64,000 nucleotides of DNA from Candidatus Chlorobium masyuteum (GTDB taxonomy: Bacteria; Bacteroidota; Chlorobiia; Chlorobiales; Chlorobiaceae). Numbering within the stretch: position 1 is the stretch's first letter; every line of letters starts with the position of its first letter. Made by a program: the position numbers and the translations under genes. The stretch covers positions 1-64,000 of the forward strand of contig NZ_JAAORA010000001.1 of assembly GCF_011601315.1 (NCBI RefSeq), given 5' to 3'. Shown piece by piece: positions 39,826 to 50,743 of this stretch. The notes under the pieces were generated by a model. That model worked only from the letters and a program-made list of their open reading frames with translations, searched no databases and was not told where the DNA came from.

Positions 39826-40132
39826 CAACGATTGAATAGAGAGGCACCCTGTTACCGGGGAAATATGGCGCGATCGAAAAGAAGAAGCTACTTCAGCGCA
39901 TCTAAATATACAAACTACAACAACCTCTTTCAGAAAAGGGAAATACTCTCCCGTTCAGCGCTTGAGCCACCTGCCGGGGAGCTCATCCTGACTCCTGAAA
40001 ACGGGTGCTCTGCCGGAGAAAGCAAGGCCTTCAGACCGTGTCGCAGGATATATGGATTTTAGCGCTGCTCATGTTTGAATATGAGGGAATTAATACTATA
40101 TTTCAGTCCTTTATCACTAAAATACGAGCAAG
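39826..40132. other. divergent mutS-rplU intergenic region
   Basis: About 307 nt without a recognisable gene. It must contain promoters for mutS to the left and the ribosomal genes to the right. The part next to rplU is AT-rich and has a plausible promoter. No L21 leader structure could be identified by eye. Confidence 0.5.
40075..40102 (+). promoter_or_regulatory. candidate sigma-70-type promoter of rplU-rpmA
   Basis: TTGAAT (40075-40080), a 16-nt spacer, then TATATT (40097-40102), 31 nt before the rplU start. Each hexamer is close to the bacterial housekeeping consensus; the distance to the gene is sensible. Confidence 0.45.
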
Positions 40133-40423
40133 ATGCAGGCGTTGATCAAGATTTCCGATAAACAATTTCTGGTAAAACAGGGCGACAAGCTCTTTGTGCC
40201 CAAACAACAAGCCGCAATTGGCGATACCATGGAAATCAAAACCATGGCTGAGATTGACGGTATCAATACTAATCTGAATCCTGCAGGCAGCATTCAGGCC
40301 AAGGTTCTTGATCATGTCAAGGATGACAAGGTTATTGTTTTCAAGAAAAAACGCAGAAAACGCTACCAGTCAAGAAACGGTCACCGTCAGCAGATGACCC
40401 AGATTGAAGTTATTTCTATCTAA
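40133..40423 (+). CDS. rplU: 50S ribosomal protein L21
   Basis: Large-subunit ribosomal protein that binds 23S rRNA near L20. 96 residues, family length, with the conserved end region KKKRRKRYQSRNGHRQQMTQIEV. Followed 40 nt later by rpmA, the usual bacterial pair. Confidence 0.97.
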   Translation: MQALIKISDKQFLVKQGDKLFVPKQQAAIGDTMEIKTMAEIDGINTNLNPAGSIQAKVLDHVKDDKVIVFKKKRRKRYQSRNGHRQQMTQIEVISI

Positions 40424-40463
40424 GAAAACAGTTCAAGATTTTTAACGTTAATTTCTTTTTCCC

Positions 40464-40718
40464 ATGGCACATAAAAAGGGTGGCGGTTCAACCAAAAACG
40501 GACGCGACAGTAATCCTAAATATCTCGGCGTAAAAGCCGCCGGCGGTTCAACGGTCAGTGCTGGCACAATCATTGTCCGCCAGAGAGGAACTGTTATCAA
40601 TGCAGGCTCAAATGCCGGATTAGGCAGGGATCATACCATATTTGCACTTGTTGACGGCGTTGTCACCTTCCGCAACGGAAGGAACAACAAAAAACAGGTC
40701 AACATCATCCCCTGCTGA
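40464..40718 (+). CDS. rpmA: 50S ribosomal protein L27
   Basis: Its N-terminus reaches the peptidyl-transferase centre and helps position tRNA. 84 residues, starting [21 protein letters not shown], the family signature, without the cleaved N-terminal extension seen in Firmicutes. Terminator follows 30 nt after the stop. Confidence 0.98.
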   Translation: MAHKKGGGSTKNGRDSNPKYLGVKAAGGSTVSAGTIIVRQRGTVINAGSNAGLGRDHTIFALVDGVVTFRNGRNNKKQVNIIPC

Positions 40719-40748
40719 TTTTGCTTGCTGCAAAATAAGCTTATATTT

Positions 40749-40782
40749 AAAAGCCGTCTTTCTCTTCAAGGCGGCTTTTTTT
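40749..40782 (+). terminator. rho-independent terminator after rpmA
   Basis: Twelve-bp stem (40749-40760 and 40768-40779) with one G-T pair, a 7-nt loop and seven T at the end (40776-40782). Ends the rplU-rpmA unit. Confidence 0.88.
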
Positions 40783-40859
40783 ATGCTCAACCTGATTGCT
40801 TGATCTCCGGGGCATAAACATCATTCAGCATCTCTTCCTTTACACCTTTAAATCATTGA

Positions 40860-41798
<939 letters not shown>

Positions 41799-41833
41799 AG
41801 AGCACCTTCGGGAAATGCTATATTCTGATGAAC

Positions 41834-41862
41834 AAAAAAAGCGGCTCCGGGCCGCTTTTTTT
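41834..41862. terminator. bidirectional terminator between mdh and aguA
   Basis: Perfect 12-bp inverted repeat (41834-41845 and 41851-41862) with a GCGGC core, 5-nt loop, and A7/T7 outer arms. The neighbouring genes converge. Confidence 0.92.
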
Positions 41863-41882
41863 GCCGAGTACAAAGGCTACAG

Positions 41883-42932
41883 CTAAACCGGCAACGCCGG
41901 CTCTTCATGGGTAATGCAGTGAATTGCTCCCAGTCCCCATACCAGATCAAAACAATCAATCCCGACAACCTGCCTGCCGGGAAAACAGTTCTGCAGCAGC
42001 TCAATGGCTAAGGTGTCACGTGAACAGCGATAGGTTGGCACAAGCACCACACTGTTGGCGATATAAAAATTTGCATAGCTGGCCGGGAGGCGCTCCCCGT
42101 CAAAAAAGACCGGAGAGGGCATGGGAAGTTTCACGACCTGAAGAGGGTTTCCCTCAATATCCGTAAAACTCTGCAGCAACCGGTAGTTCTCCTGAAGCGG
42201 TTCGAAATTCAGGTCAGCCGGGTCATCCTCTACGGCGATCACCACGGTATTTTCATTGACAAACCGTGCCATGTCGTCAACATGTCCATCGGTATCATCT
42301 CCGGCAATTCCATCGCCAAGCCAGAGTACTTTTTGTATGCCGAGATAGTTGCCGAGCTCCCGCTCGATATCGGCTCGGCTCATCAACGGATTCCGGTTTG
42401 GATTCAACAGACACGCTTCGGTAGTCAGAAGCAGACCCTTGCCATTGACATCAATAGATCCCCCCTCCAGCACAATACCGGTTGAAACCAGCGGAATCTG
42501 CTGACGGGATGCAATCCGTTCAGGCACCGCATTGTCATCATCATAGGGTTCATATTTCCCCCCCCAGGCATTGTACTCCCAGTCGAGAATAACTTTCTCG
42601 GTACGAAATCCGCTCTCGCGGAAGACGTAGTTCGGACCGTGATCCCTGCACCATGCATCATTGGTCGGAATCCTGTGCAGAAAAACACGATCCAGACGAA
42701 GCTGCTCATGGCGTGAGTTCCGAAGCAGTTCAAGCACCTCCCGCTCCATTGCTTCATCAAGCACATTGATATGCACCTCCTCGGAAGAGCTCAGCCATGA
42801 AGCAATCTCAACAAAGACCGCCGGTACCGGTTCAAACTTTCCCGGCCATGACTCAAGCCGGTGAGGCCAGGAGAGCCAGGTCGCTTTATGAAAAGCCCAC
42901 TCGGGAGGCATATAATACGTCGTATCAGCCAT
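41883..42932 (-). CDS. aguA: agmatine deiminase
   Basis: Converts agmatine to N-carbamoylputrescine and ammonia. 349 residues of the peptidyl-arginine deiminase fold: WCRDHGPNYVF, EGGSIDVNGKGLLLTTEACLLNPNRNP split around residues 155-180, the HVDD of GDDTDGHVDDMARF, and the active-site cysteine near the C-terminus in GLGAIHCITHEEP. Its product is the substrate of aguB, three genes upstream in the same run. It starts 9 nt after the Ste24-type gene. Confidence 0.95.
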   Translation of the reverse strand: MADTTYYMPPEWAFHKATWLSWPHRLESWPGKFEPVPAVFVEIASWLSSSEEVHINVLDEAMEREVLELLRNSRHEQLRLDRVFLHRIPTNDAWCRDHGPNYVFRESGFRTEKVILDWEYNAWGGKYEPYDDDNAVPERIASRQQIPLVSTGIVLEGGSIDVNGKGLLLTTEACLLNPNRNPLMSRADIERELGNYLGIQKVLWLGDGIAGDDTDGHVDDMARFVNENTVVIAVEDDPADLNFEPLQENYRLLQSFTDIEGNPLQVVKLPMPSPVFFDGERLPASYANFYIANSVVLVPTYRCSRDTLAIELLQNCFPGRQVVGIDCFDLVWGLGAIHCITHEEPALPV

Positions 42933-42941
42933 AAGGTAGAA

Positions 42942-44207
42942 TCAGTTCAGGGAGGTTGACTGAAGAGCATCAGCATGCGCTCTGATACGCCTGATACGCT
43001 CGACAACGGGAGGATGTGAATAGTTCAGAAATACATAGAAGGGGTGCGGGGTAAGATTTGAAAGATTGCTTCGGGAGAGATTTCTGAGTGCATCACCGAG
43101 AGTCACACCTTTCTCAAACGTCGAAACCGCATAAAAATCAGCCTCATACTCATGTTTTCTTGAAAGCACCTGTAAAAAAACAGAGAGAATCAGCTCCACC
43201 GGAGTGTACAGCAGCATAAAAAAAATCAGACTTCCGTACACAGAGAGATGGGTCATGAAAAACGCATCAAAAAGCTGGCGGTTATTCATAAAAAGCGAGA
43301 GTAGAAAAAAAAGCGCGCCAAGATTGACGATGCTCAGCACCATGCTGATGATAATATGTTTTTTCTTGAAATGTCCTATTTCGTGGGCAAGCACGGCAAC
43401 CAGTTCATCAACCGGATGGCCTGAAATAAGGGTATCGAAAAGGGCTATTCTCTTTCGTTTACCGAAACCGGTAAAAAAAGCATTTGCTTTGGCTGACCGG
43501 CGGGAGCCGTCAATCACATAAATTCCGGCAAGGGGAAAACTCACTGTTTCTGCATAGTGCATGATGGCACGCTTCAATTCACCCTCTTCAAGCGGAACAA
43601 ACTTGTTAAAAAGTGGCATGATCCAGGTTGGTGCCACATACTGGAGCAGGAGGGAGAGCGTTGTCACGCCGCACCAGGCCCAGAGCCAGGCAAGAGGGCC
43701 TGTAGACTCAAAAAACCAGAGCACAGCATAGAGCAGAGGCGTCCCGAGAAGAAGGGCAAGCAGAAGGGTTTTAAGACGATCAGCCGCAAAAACTGAAGGA
43801 GTGGTCTTGTTAAAGCCGAATTTCTCCTCAATCACAAATGTTCTGTAGATACTGAATGGCAGATCAATCAGTGACTGCACAAGAAGCATTGTACCGATAT
43901 AGAGCACTCCGGTAACAACCGCATCATATCCGAAACCCCGCAGAAGGTTGTCAAGCAGATTGAATCCCCGGCTGAACCAGAAAAAAAGGAGAAGGGCAAG
44001 ATCAAAGGCCGCGCTGCATAAAGAGAGCGTCGTTGTGGCTCGAAGATACTCCCTTGATTTCCGGCTGGCCTCCTCATCAAACAGAGCGGTAAATTCCTGG
44101 GGAACCGGTGCTTCCGATGCTTTTAGATTGAGCAGTTCGGAAACAAGTTTAAGCAGAAAAGTCGTGAGCAGCGCAAAAAAAACAACCGTAGCGAAGATGT
44201 TCATCAT
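42942..44207 (-). CDS. Ste24-type M48 zinc metalloprotease
   Basis: A 421-residue integral membrane protease resembling CAAX prenyl protease 1 (Ste24). Zinc ligands are in VLAHEIGHFKKKH, with the third ligand in SRKHEYEADFYA. About seven hydrophobic helices surround the catalytic core, matching the family's chamber architecture. In bacteria without prenylated CAAX proteins the role is thought to be membrane protein quality control. It lies between the two agmatine pathway genes, 9 nt before aguA and 42 nt after aguB. Confidence 0.92.
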   Translation of the reverse strand: MMNIFATVVFFALLTTFLLKLVSELLNLKASEAPVPQEFTALFDEEASRKSREYLRATTTLSLCSAAFDLALLLFFWFSRGFNLLDNLLRGFGYDAVVTGVLYIGTMLLVQSLIDLPFSIYRTFVIEEKFGFNKTTPSVFAADRLKTLLLALLLGTPLLYAVLWFFESTGPLAWLWAWCGVTTLSLLLQYVAPTWIMPLFNKFVPLEEGELKRAIMHYAETVSFPLAGIYVIDGSRRSAKANAFFTGFGKRKRIALFDTLISGHPVDELVAVLAHEIGHFKKKHIIISMVLSIVNLGALFFLLSLFMNNRQLFDAFFMTHLSVYGSLIFFMLLYTPVELILSVFLQVLSRKHEYEADFYAVSTFEKGVTLGDALRNLSRSNLSNLTPHPFYVFLNYSHPPVVERIRRIRAHADALQSTSLN

Positions 44208-44249
44208 GTCAGGTAATTGAGAAAAAAAGGTTCATGCAGGTCAATCCGC

Positions 44250-45125
44250 TCACTCATCAAGGTACCGGCTCTGAAGTTCTCCATAGGTTTCAATTCTGCG
44301 GTCACGCAGAAAAGGCCAGTGCGAACGGTAAAATCCTATCCTGCTGCGGTCACACTCGGCAAAGAGAATGGTTTCATCCTGATGAGCCGCTTCCTCAATG
44401 ATCTGCCCGAAGGGATCAGAGACAAAACTGTTCCCCCAGAACTCCAGATCACCTTCAGTTCCGACCCGGTTTGCCGCTGCAACAAAAACTCCATTGGAGA
44501 CGGCATGACTCAACTGCATGGTTTTCCATGCCGCCTGCTGCGAACGGCGCACCGCTTCCGACTCTTCATCCACCGCCCATCCAATGGCTGTAGGATAAAA
44601 AATAATCTCCGCACCCTTGAGAGCCGTAAGCCTTGCCGCTTCAGGGTACCATTGATCCCAGCAGATCAGAACACCGATTGTAGCATATCGGGTTTTAAAG
44701 ACCTTGTAGCCCAGATCGCCCGGAGTAAAATAAAACTTCTCGTAAAATCCGGGATCATCAGGAATATGCATCTTTCGGTACTTGCCGAGATAACTTCCAT
44801 CAGCATCAATAACCGCTGCGGTGTTGTGATAGAGTCCCCGGGCTCTCTTCTCAAAGAGTGAGGCAACAAGAACAACCTCAAGTTCACGGGCAAGCTCCTG
44901 CAGAACCAGTGTTGAAGGGCCGGGAATCGATTCAGCAAAGCCAAACGGTTCATAAGCCTCTGTCTGGCAGAAATAGCGCGTTGTGAAGAGCTCCTGCAAA
45001 CAGATTATCCGCGCGCCCTTTGCCGCAGCCTCCCTTATTTGCAGGCATGCATTCGCAAGATTTGCAGAGGGATCACTATCTGCGCGGGCCTGGACAAGTG
45101 CTATGGTTACGGTTTCGGAATGCAT
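44250..45125 (-). CDS. aguB: N-carbamoylputrescine amidase
   Basis: Hydrolyses N-carbamoylputrescine to putrescine, CO2 and ammonia. 291 residues of the nitrilase superfamily with E in CLQELFTTRYFCQTE, K in KYRKMHIPDDPGFYEKFYF, and C in LICWDQWYPEAARL; the tight match of these stretches to plant and bacterial AguB makes the substrate fairly sure. With aguA it completes arginine-derived putrescine synthesis from agmatine. Confidence 0.93.
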   Translation of the reverse strand: MHSETVTIALVQARADSDPSANLANACLQIREAAAKGARIICLQELFTTRYFCQTEAYEPFGFAESIPGPSTLVLQELARELEVVLVASLFEKRARGLYHNTAAVIDADGSYLGKYRKMHIPDDPGFYEKFYFTPGDLGYKVFKTRYATIGVLICWDQWYPEAARLTALKGAEIIFYPTAIGWAVDEESEAVRRSQQAAWKTMQLSHAVSNGVFVAAANRVGTEGDLEFWGNSFVSDPFGQIIEEAAHQDETILFAECDRSRIGFYRSHWPFLRDRRIETYGELQSRYLDE

Positions 45126-45139
45126 GACTGAAAGCGGTG

Positions 45140-47081
<1,942 letters not shown>

Positions 47082-47432
47082 TTACTGGATATTTTCCTGA
47101 CTGTGCGCTCTTTCAGGTCCCGATTTTTTAAGGTAGATCATCCCCTGGGGGTCAACCATGCCGTAAAGAACCGCAATCAGCTGCTCCTCATGATCAAGCT
47201 CATGGATCTCCACATGAACGGCATCCCGCTTTCGCACCTTGTCGCCTTCATTATTTTTAAATAAAAACAGAGCCTTTACTCCTCCGTGAGGAGTCCGGCC
47301 TTCAAAGAGATAGTTGCCATCTTCAAGTTCATCAAGTGCACAGCCTGAAGATGCCGAATCGATAGGACATGATGCACACTGAGAGTAAAACCCCTCCTCT
47401 GACTGAGCGTATTCACAAACAGGAAATTTCAT
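47082..47432 (-). CDS. small 4-Cys hypothetical protein
   Basis: Not recognised. 116 residues: four cysteines near the N-terminus (C6, C19, C22, C31; a CxxC at 19-22) look like a possible Fe-S or zinc site; the rest, with GNYLFEGRTPHGG, ALFLFKNNEGDKVRKRD and YGMVDPQGMIYLKKSG, has a beta-rich pattern. No signal peptide. It is the first gene of the operon and ends 15 nt before ferredoxin-NADP reductase, so a redox-related role is possible. It could be a small electron carrier or zinc protein. Confidence 0.75.
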   Translation of the reverse strand: MKFPVCEYAQSEEGFYSQCASCPIDSASSGCALDELEDGNYLFEGRTPHGGVKALFLFKNNEGDKVRKRDAVHVEIHELDHEEQLIAVLYGMVDPQGMIYLKKSGPERAHSQENIQ

Positions 47433-47561
47433 TACTTCTCCATCTTTTTTTGCTTCCGGGTTGAGTGACCGGAAATATAATCATTAAAATATTGTTGAAG
47501 AGTTCAATCTTTATAGTTTTCTTGTGTCACAGTTTCAACAACAGCACTCAGCAAGCGAACC

Positions 47562-48317
47562 ATGTTAGCCAAGCGGATTATACCCTGTCTCGACGTTCGG
47601 GACGGCAGGGTTGTCAAAGGAATAAATTTTGAAGGATTGAGAGATGCCGGTTCCATCCTTGAACAGGCCCGGTTCTATAATAATGAACTGGCTGACGAGC
47701 TTGTGTTTCTTGATATTTCAGCATCACTCGAATCACGCAGAACAACACTTGAAGAGGTACTGAAAGTTTCCGGTGAAATCTTTATTCCGCTCACGGTAGG
47801 CGGCGGCATCAACTCCGTTGAACGCGCCAAGGAGGTTTTTCTTCACGGAGCGGACAAGGTCTCGGTAAACACTGCCGCAGTCAACGATCCGGAACTGATC
47901 ACGCGGATCGCCGAGAAATACGGCTCACAGGCCGTTGTTGTTGCTATTGATATCAAAAAAATAGGCACTGAGTACATCGTCCATACCCATTCCGGTAAAA
48001 ATCCGGTTGGTCTGGAAGCGCTTGAATGGGCACAAAAAGTCCAGGATCTCGGCGCCGGTGAGATTCTGCTTACCAGCATGGACCGTGATGGCACCAAAGA
48101 GGGTTATGATAATGAGATACTCGCACGGGTCTCTACCTCGGTGCATATACCGGTCATTGCATCCGGTGGTGCGGGATGCCTTGAACATCTTTATGACGGA
48201 TTTACCAAAGGCCATGCCGATGCGGCACTTGCAGCCTCTATCTTCCACTTCCGCCAGCACTCAATCCGTGAAGCAAAGAAGTACCTCCATGAAAGGGGTA
48301 TTCCTGTCCGGCTCTGA
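47562..48317 (+). CDS. hisF: imidazole glycerol phosphate synthase, cyclase subunit
   Basis: With HisH, converts PRFAR to IGP and AICAR in histidine synthesis. 251-residue TIM barrel starting [18 protein letters not shown]; catalytic D11 in CLDVRDG and D130 in VVAIDIKK are present. It stands alone here; other his genes are not in the window. It converges on the PPK2 gene without a visible terminator. Confidence 0.96.
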   Translation: MLAKRIIPCLDVRDGRVVKGINFEGLRDAGSILEQARFYNNELADELVFLDISASLESRRTTLEEVLKVSGEIFIPLTVGGGINSVERAKEVFLHGADKVSVNTAAVNDPELITRIAEKYGSQAVVVAIDIKKIGTEYIVHTHSGKNPVGLEALEWAQKVQDLGAGEILLTSMDRDGTKEGYDNEILARVSTSVHIPVIASGGAGCLEHLYDGFTKGHADAALAASIFHFRQHSIREAKKYLHERGIPVRL

Positions 48318-48373
48318 CCGGGAAGCTGAACAGCTTGCAGAACAACCTCGAGGATCAACCAGAGGCCCGGAAT

Positions 48374-49255
48374 TCAAGCATCCTCCTCTGCTTTGAGCTG
48401 CTCGCGAATATCGAGCAACTCCTTCTGTCGCGATTCGCTGGATAGCGGATAGGATAAATCAAGGGATTCCAGGGTATCAAGAATGACCCTGGAAACAATC
48501 AGCCGGGCATTTGCCTTGTCATCAGCCGGAACGACATACCAGGGGGCATGTTTTGTGCTGGTGGCCCCGAGACATGCTTCATAGGCTTTCATATACCCAT
48601 CCCAGTACTTCCGCTCCTCAATGTCGGCCATACTGAGCTTCCAGTTCTTTTCCGGAGCATCTATCCGACTGAGAAAACGCTTTCGCTGCTCAGCTTTTGA
48701 GAGGTGAAGAAAAAACTTGACCGTCCTTGTCCCGTTTCGGTAGAGATGCGTTTCCATATCAACTATTGACCGGTACCGGTGCTCCCAGATTTTTCCTCCG
48801 CTGATCACCTCATCTGCAATACCCTCTGCTGAGAGAATTTCAGGATGAACCCGCACAATGAGCACCTCTTCGTAATAGGAACGGTTGAATATCCCTATAT
48901 GTCCCCGCTCGGGCAGACAACGATTGCTTCTCCAGAGAAAATCATGTTCAAGCTCTTCCGGGGAGGGGTGCTTGAAACTGAACACCTGACACCCCTGGGG
49001 ATTTACTCCCGTCATGACATGCCGGATAATACTATCCTTGCCGGCTGCATCCATTGCCTGAAAAATCAGAAGCAGGGAAAAACGGTTGTCAGCATAATGA
49101 ACATTCTGAAGTTTTCGGAGTTGCTCGACCTGTTGGGCAAGCATCTCCTTATACTCTTCTCTGGAGCTGTAGATCGGTTTGACACGCGTCGGGCGCGCGC
49201 TGAGATTAACCTTTCCACCTTCCGGGACACAGAGTGCATCACAATCAAAATGCAT
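48374..49255 (-). CDS. PPK2-family polyphosphate kinase
   Basis: Transfers phosphate between polyphosphate and nucleotides. 293 residues, single-domain type. Walker A is [15 protein letters not shown], the lid loop is around [25 protein letters not shown], and Walker B-like [10 protein letters not shown]. Length and motifs suggest the class III or I (AMP/ADP phosphorylating) group; the exact class cannot be decided by eye. Monocistronic, divergent from the redox operon at 49518. Confidence 0.9.
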   Translation of the reverse strand: MHFDCDALCVPEGGKVNLSARPTRVKPIYSSREEYKEMLAQQVEQLRKLQNVHYADNRFSLLLIFQAMDAAGKDSIIRHVMTGVNPQGCQVFSFKHPSPEELEHDFLWRSNRCLPERGHIGIFNRSYYEEVLIVRVHPEILSAEGIADEVISGGKIWEHRYRSIVDMETHLYRNGTRTVKFFLHLSKAEQRKRFLSRIDAPEKNWKLSMADIEERKYWDGYMKAYEACLGATSTKHAPWYVVPADDKANARLIVSRVILDTLESLDLSYPLSSESRQKELLDIREQLKAEEDA

Positions 49256-49411
49256 AGAATGGGAGGCTTTAGGGTGATGTCAAAAATAACTTCGCGGAGT
49301 CAATTGCTCTCCTCTGAGCAAAAACACAAAACCGGAAACTTCTGCTCACCTCCCCTCAACTCATTTCAGGAGCAGTTCGTTCTGGATGGGGATAAACAAC
49401 AGTAACCGTTT

Positions 49412-49450
49412 TTTAAGTTAAATTTAAGTTTTGCCATAGACTTCTTTAAG
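49412..49450 (+). promoter_or_regulatory. phased TTTAAG box, likely response-regulator binding site
   Basis: TTTAAG at 49412-49417, TTTAAG at 49423-49428 (starts 11 bp apart, N5 between), and TTTAAG at 49445-49450, exactly two further helical turns away. TTTAAG-N5-TTTAAG fits the PmrA/QseB-type box YTTAAK-N5-YTTAAK bound by OmpR-family dimers. It lies 68-106 nt upstream of the first gene of an operon that itself encodes an OmpR-type regulator, so autoregulation is likely. Confidence 0.6.
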
Positions 49451-49517
49451 AATCACCGGCCTACATTGGTTACACTTGAAACTGATTGTTCACTCAACTA
49501 AACCTCTGTCAGATACG

Positions 49518-50051
49518 ATGAAAGCTACAATGAAAGCCTGGGCAACACCCCTTGCCTCCGGAGCATTTACTATTTCAGCTGTTACCGGTCTTTTGATCTT
49601 TTTTGACATTGAAATCGGGATGGTTGAGGATGTCCACAAGTGGCTGAGCTGGCTCCTTGTCGGTGGCGTACTCCTCCATGTTCTCTCCAACTGGAAACAA
49701 TTCACCGGATATTTCTCGAAGAAACCGGCGATAGCAATCATAGCCACAGCGCTTCTTGTCACCATAGCCTCCCTTCTTCCTCTGTTCGGTGAAGATGAAA
49801 AAGAGGGTGGAAAAGAACAAGCCGGCAGAAATGCAGCACAGGCACTTGAAACTTCATCACTGAACACCGTCGCCCTCGTGCTGAAAACCTCTCCCGGACT
49901 CCTGATTGAAAAGCTCGGAAAAAACGGTATTGTTGTAAAGAGTCCGGCATTAACGATTGAGGAGATCGCTCGCGACAACAGCAAAAATGAAAACGAAGTG
50001 CTTGCTTCACTTTTAGAAGCTTCCAGTCAGAAAAATGGTACACTCGACTAA
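49518..50051 (+). CDS. DUF4405-like membrane protein, possibly haem b-binding
   Basis: A 177-residue protein with about three hydrophobic segments (15-35, 45-62 and 73-92 from M1) and a C-terminal soluble tail. Conserved histidines near the membrane in VHKWLSW and LLHVLSNW resemble the haem-ligating pairs of DUF4405/cytochrome b561-like proteins. The tail ends in SPALTIEEIARDNSKNENE, a helical module often seen on such proteins. ATG 49518 starts the first membrane region; an earlier TTG at 49476 is weaker. First gene of the redox operon; 14 nt before the response regulator. Confidence 0.7.
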   Translation: MKATMKAWATPLASGAFTISAVTGLLIFFDIEIGMVEDVHKWLSWLLVGGVLLHVLSNWKQFTGYFSKKPAIAIIATALLVTIASLLPLFGEDEKEGGKEQAGRNAAQALETSSLNTVALVLKTSPGLLIEKLGKNGIVVKSPALTIEEIARDNSKNENEVLASLLEASSQKNGTLD

Positions 50052-50065
50052 CAATATTCAAACTT

Positions 50066-50734
50066 ATGAGACTTCTTATCATTGAAGATGAGCCTGGAAT
50101 AGCCAGATTTCTGAAGGACGGACTTGAAGAGGAGTACTTTGCCGTTGATCTTGCCCATGATGGCAAAACCGGCCTCGATATGGCCATGACCAACGAGTAT
50201 GACCTGCTCATCATTGACTGGATGATTCCCGCATTAAGCGGCATCGAGGTATGCCGGCAGGTTCGCAAAGGCGGGAGCACCGTTCCCATCCTCTTTCTGA
50301 CAGCCAAAGATACGCTTGAGGATGTTGTATTCGGTCTTGATGCCGGAGCCAATGACTACATTAAAAAGCCATTTGAGTTTGAAGAGCTGCTGGCCCGTAT
50401 CCGGGTTCAGCTCAGAACAACAAATCGGGTAGAAGAGTCGTTAAGTGTCGGAAGCCTGACTATCAATCCTGTAACGCATCAGGTATTCTCCGGCCCAACC
50501 GAACTGACTCTGACTCCGAAAGAGTTTGCCCTGCTTGAATACCTGATCCGTAACAAGGACCGGGTTTGTACAAGAAGCCGCATTATCGAGCATGTCTGGG
50601 ATATCCATTTTGATTCCGACACCTCGGTTATCGATGTCTATATCACCTTTCTGCGCCGCAAACTGGAAAGTGCAGGATGCGGCAACATTATTCAAACCAT
50701 TCGCGGAGTCGGTTATATCGTTCGGGAATCCTGA
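50066..50734 (+). CDS. OmpR-family response regulator
   Basis: 222 residues: receiver domain (1-115) with phosphoacceptor D51 in IIDWMIP, the acidic pair ED at 7-8 and the conserved lysine in IKKPFEF; and an OmpR-type winged helix (about 125-222, LTPKEFALLEYLIRNKDRVC, GVGYIVRES). The sequence style matches the QseB/PmrA/CusR branch. It starts 14 nt after the DUF4405-like gene and 9 nt before its kinase. The TTTAAG box upstream of the operon is its likely target. Confidence 0.93.
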   Translation: MRLLIIEDEPGIARFLKDGLEEEYFAVDLAHDGKTGLDMAMTNEYDLLIIDWMIPALSGIEVCRQVRKGGSTVPILFLTAKDTLEDVVFGLDAGANDYIKKPFEFEELLARIRVQLRTTNRVEESLSVGSLTINPVTHQVFSGPTELTLTPKEFALLEYLIRNKDRVCTRSRIIEHVWDIHFDSDTSVIDVYITFLRRKLESAGCGNIIQTIRGVGYIVRES

Positions 50735-50743
50735 TCACAAGCC

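Noticed and set aside
47433-47561. tRNA or riboswitch in the divergent gap before hisF
   Set aside because: No TpsiC-like GGTTCRA, acceptor pairing or known riboswitch core could be traced; no tRNA was found elsewhere in the window either.
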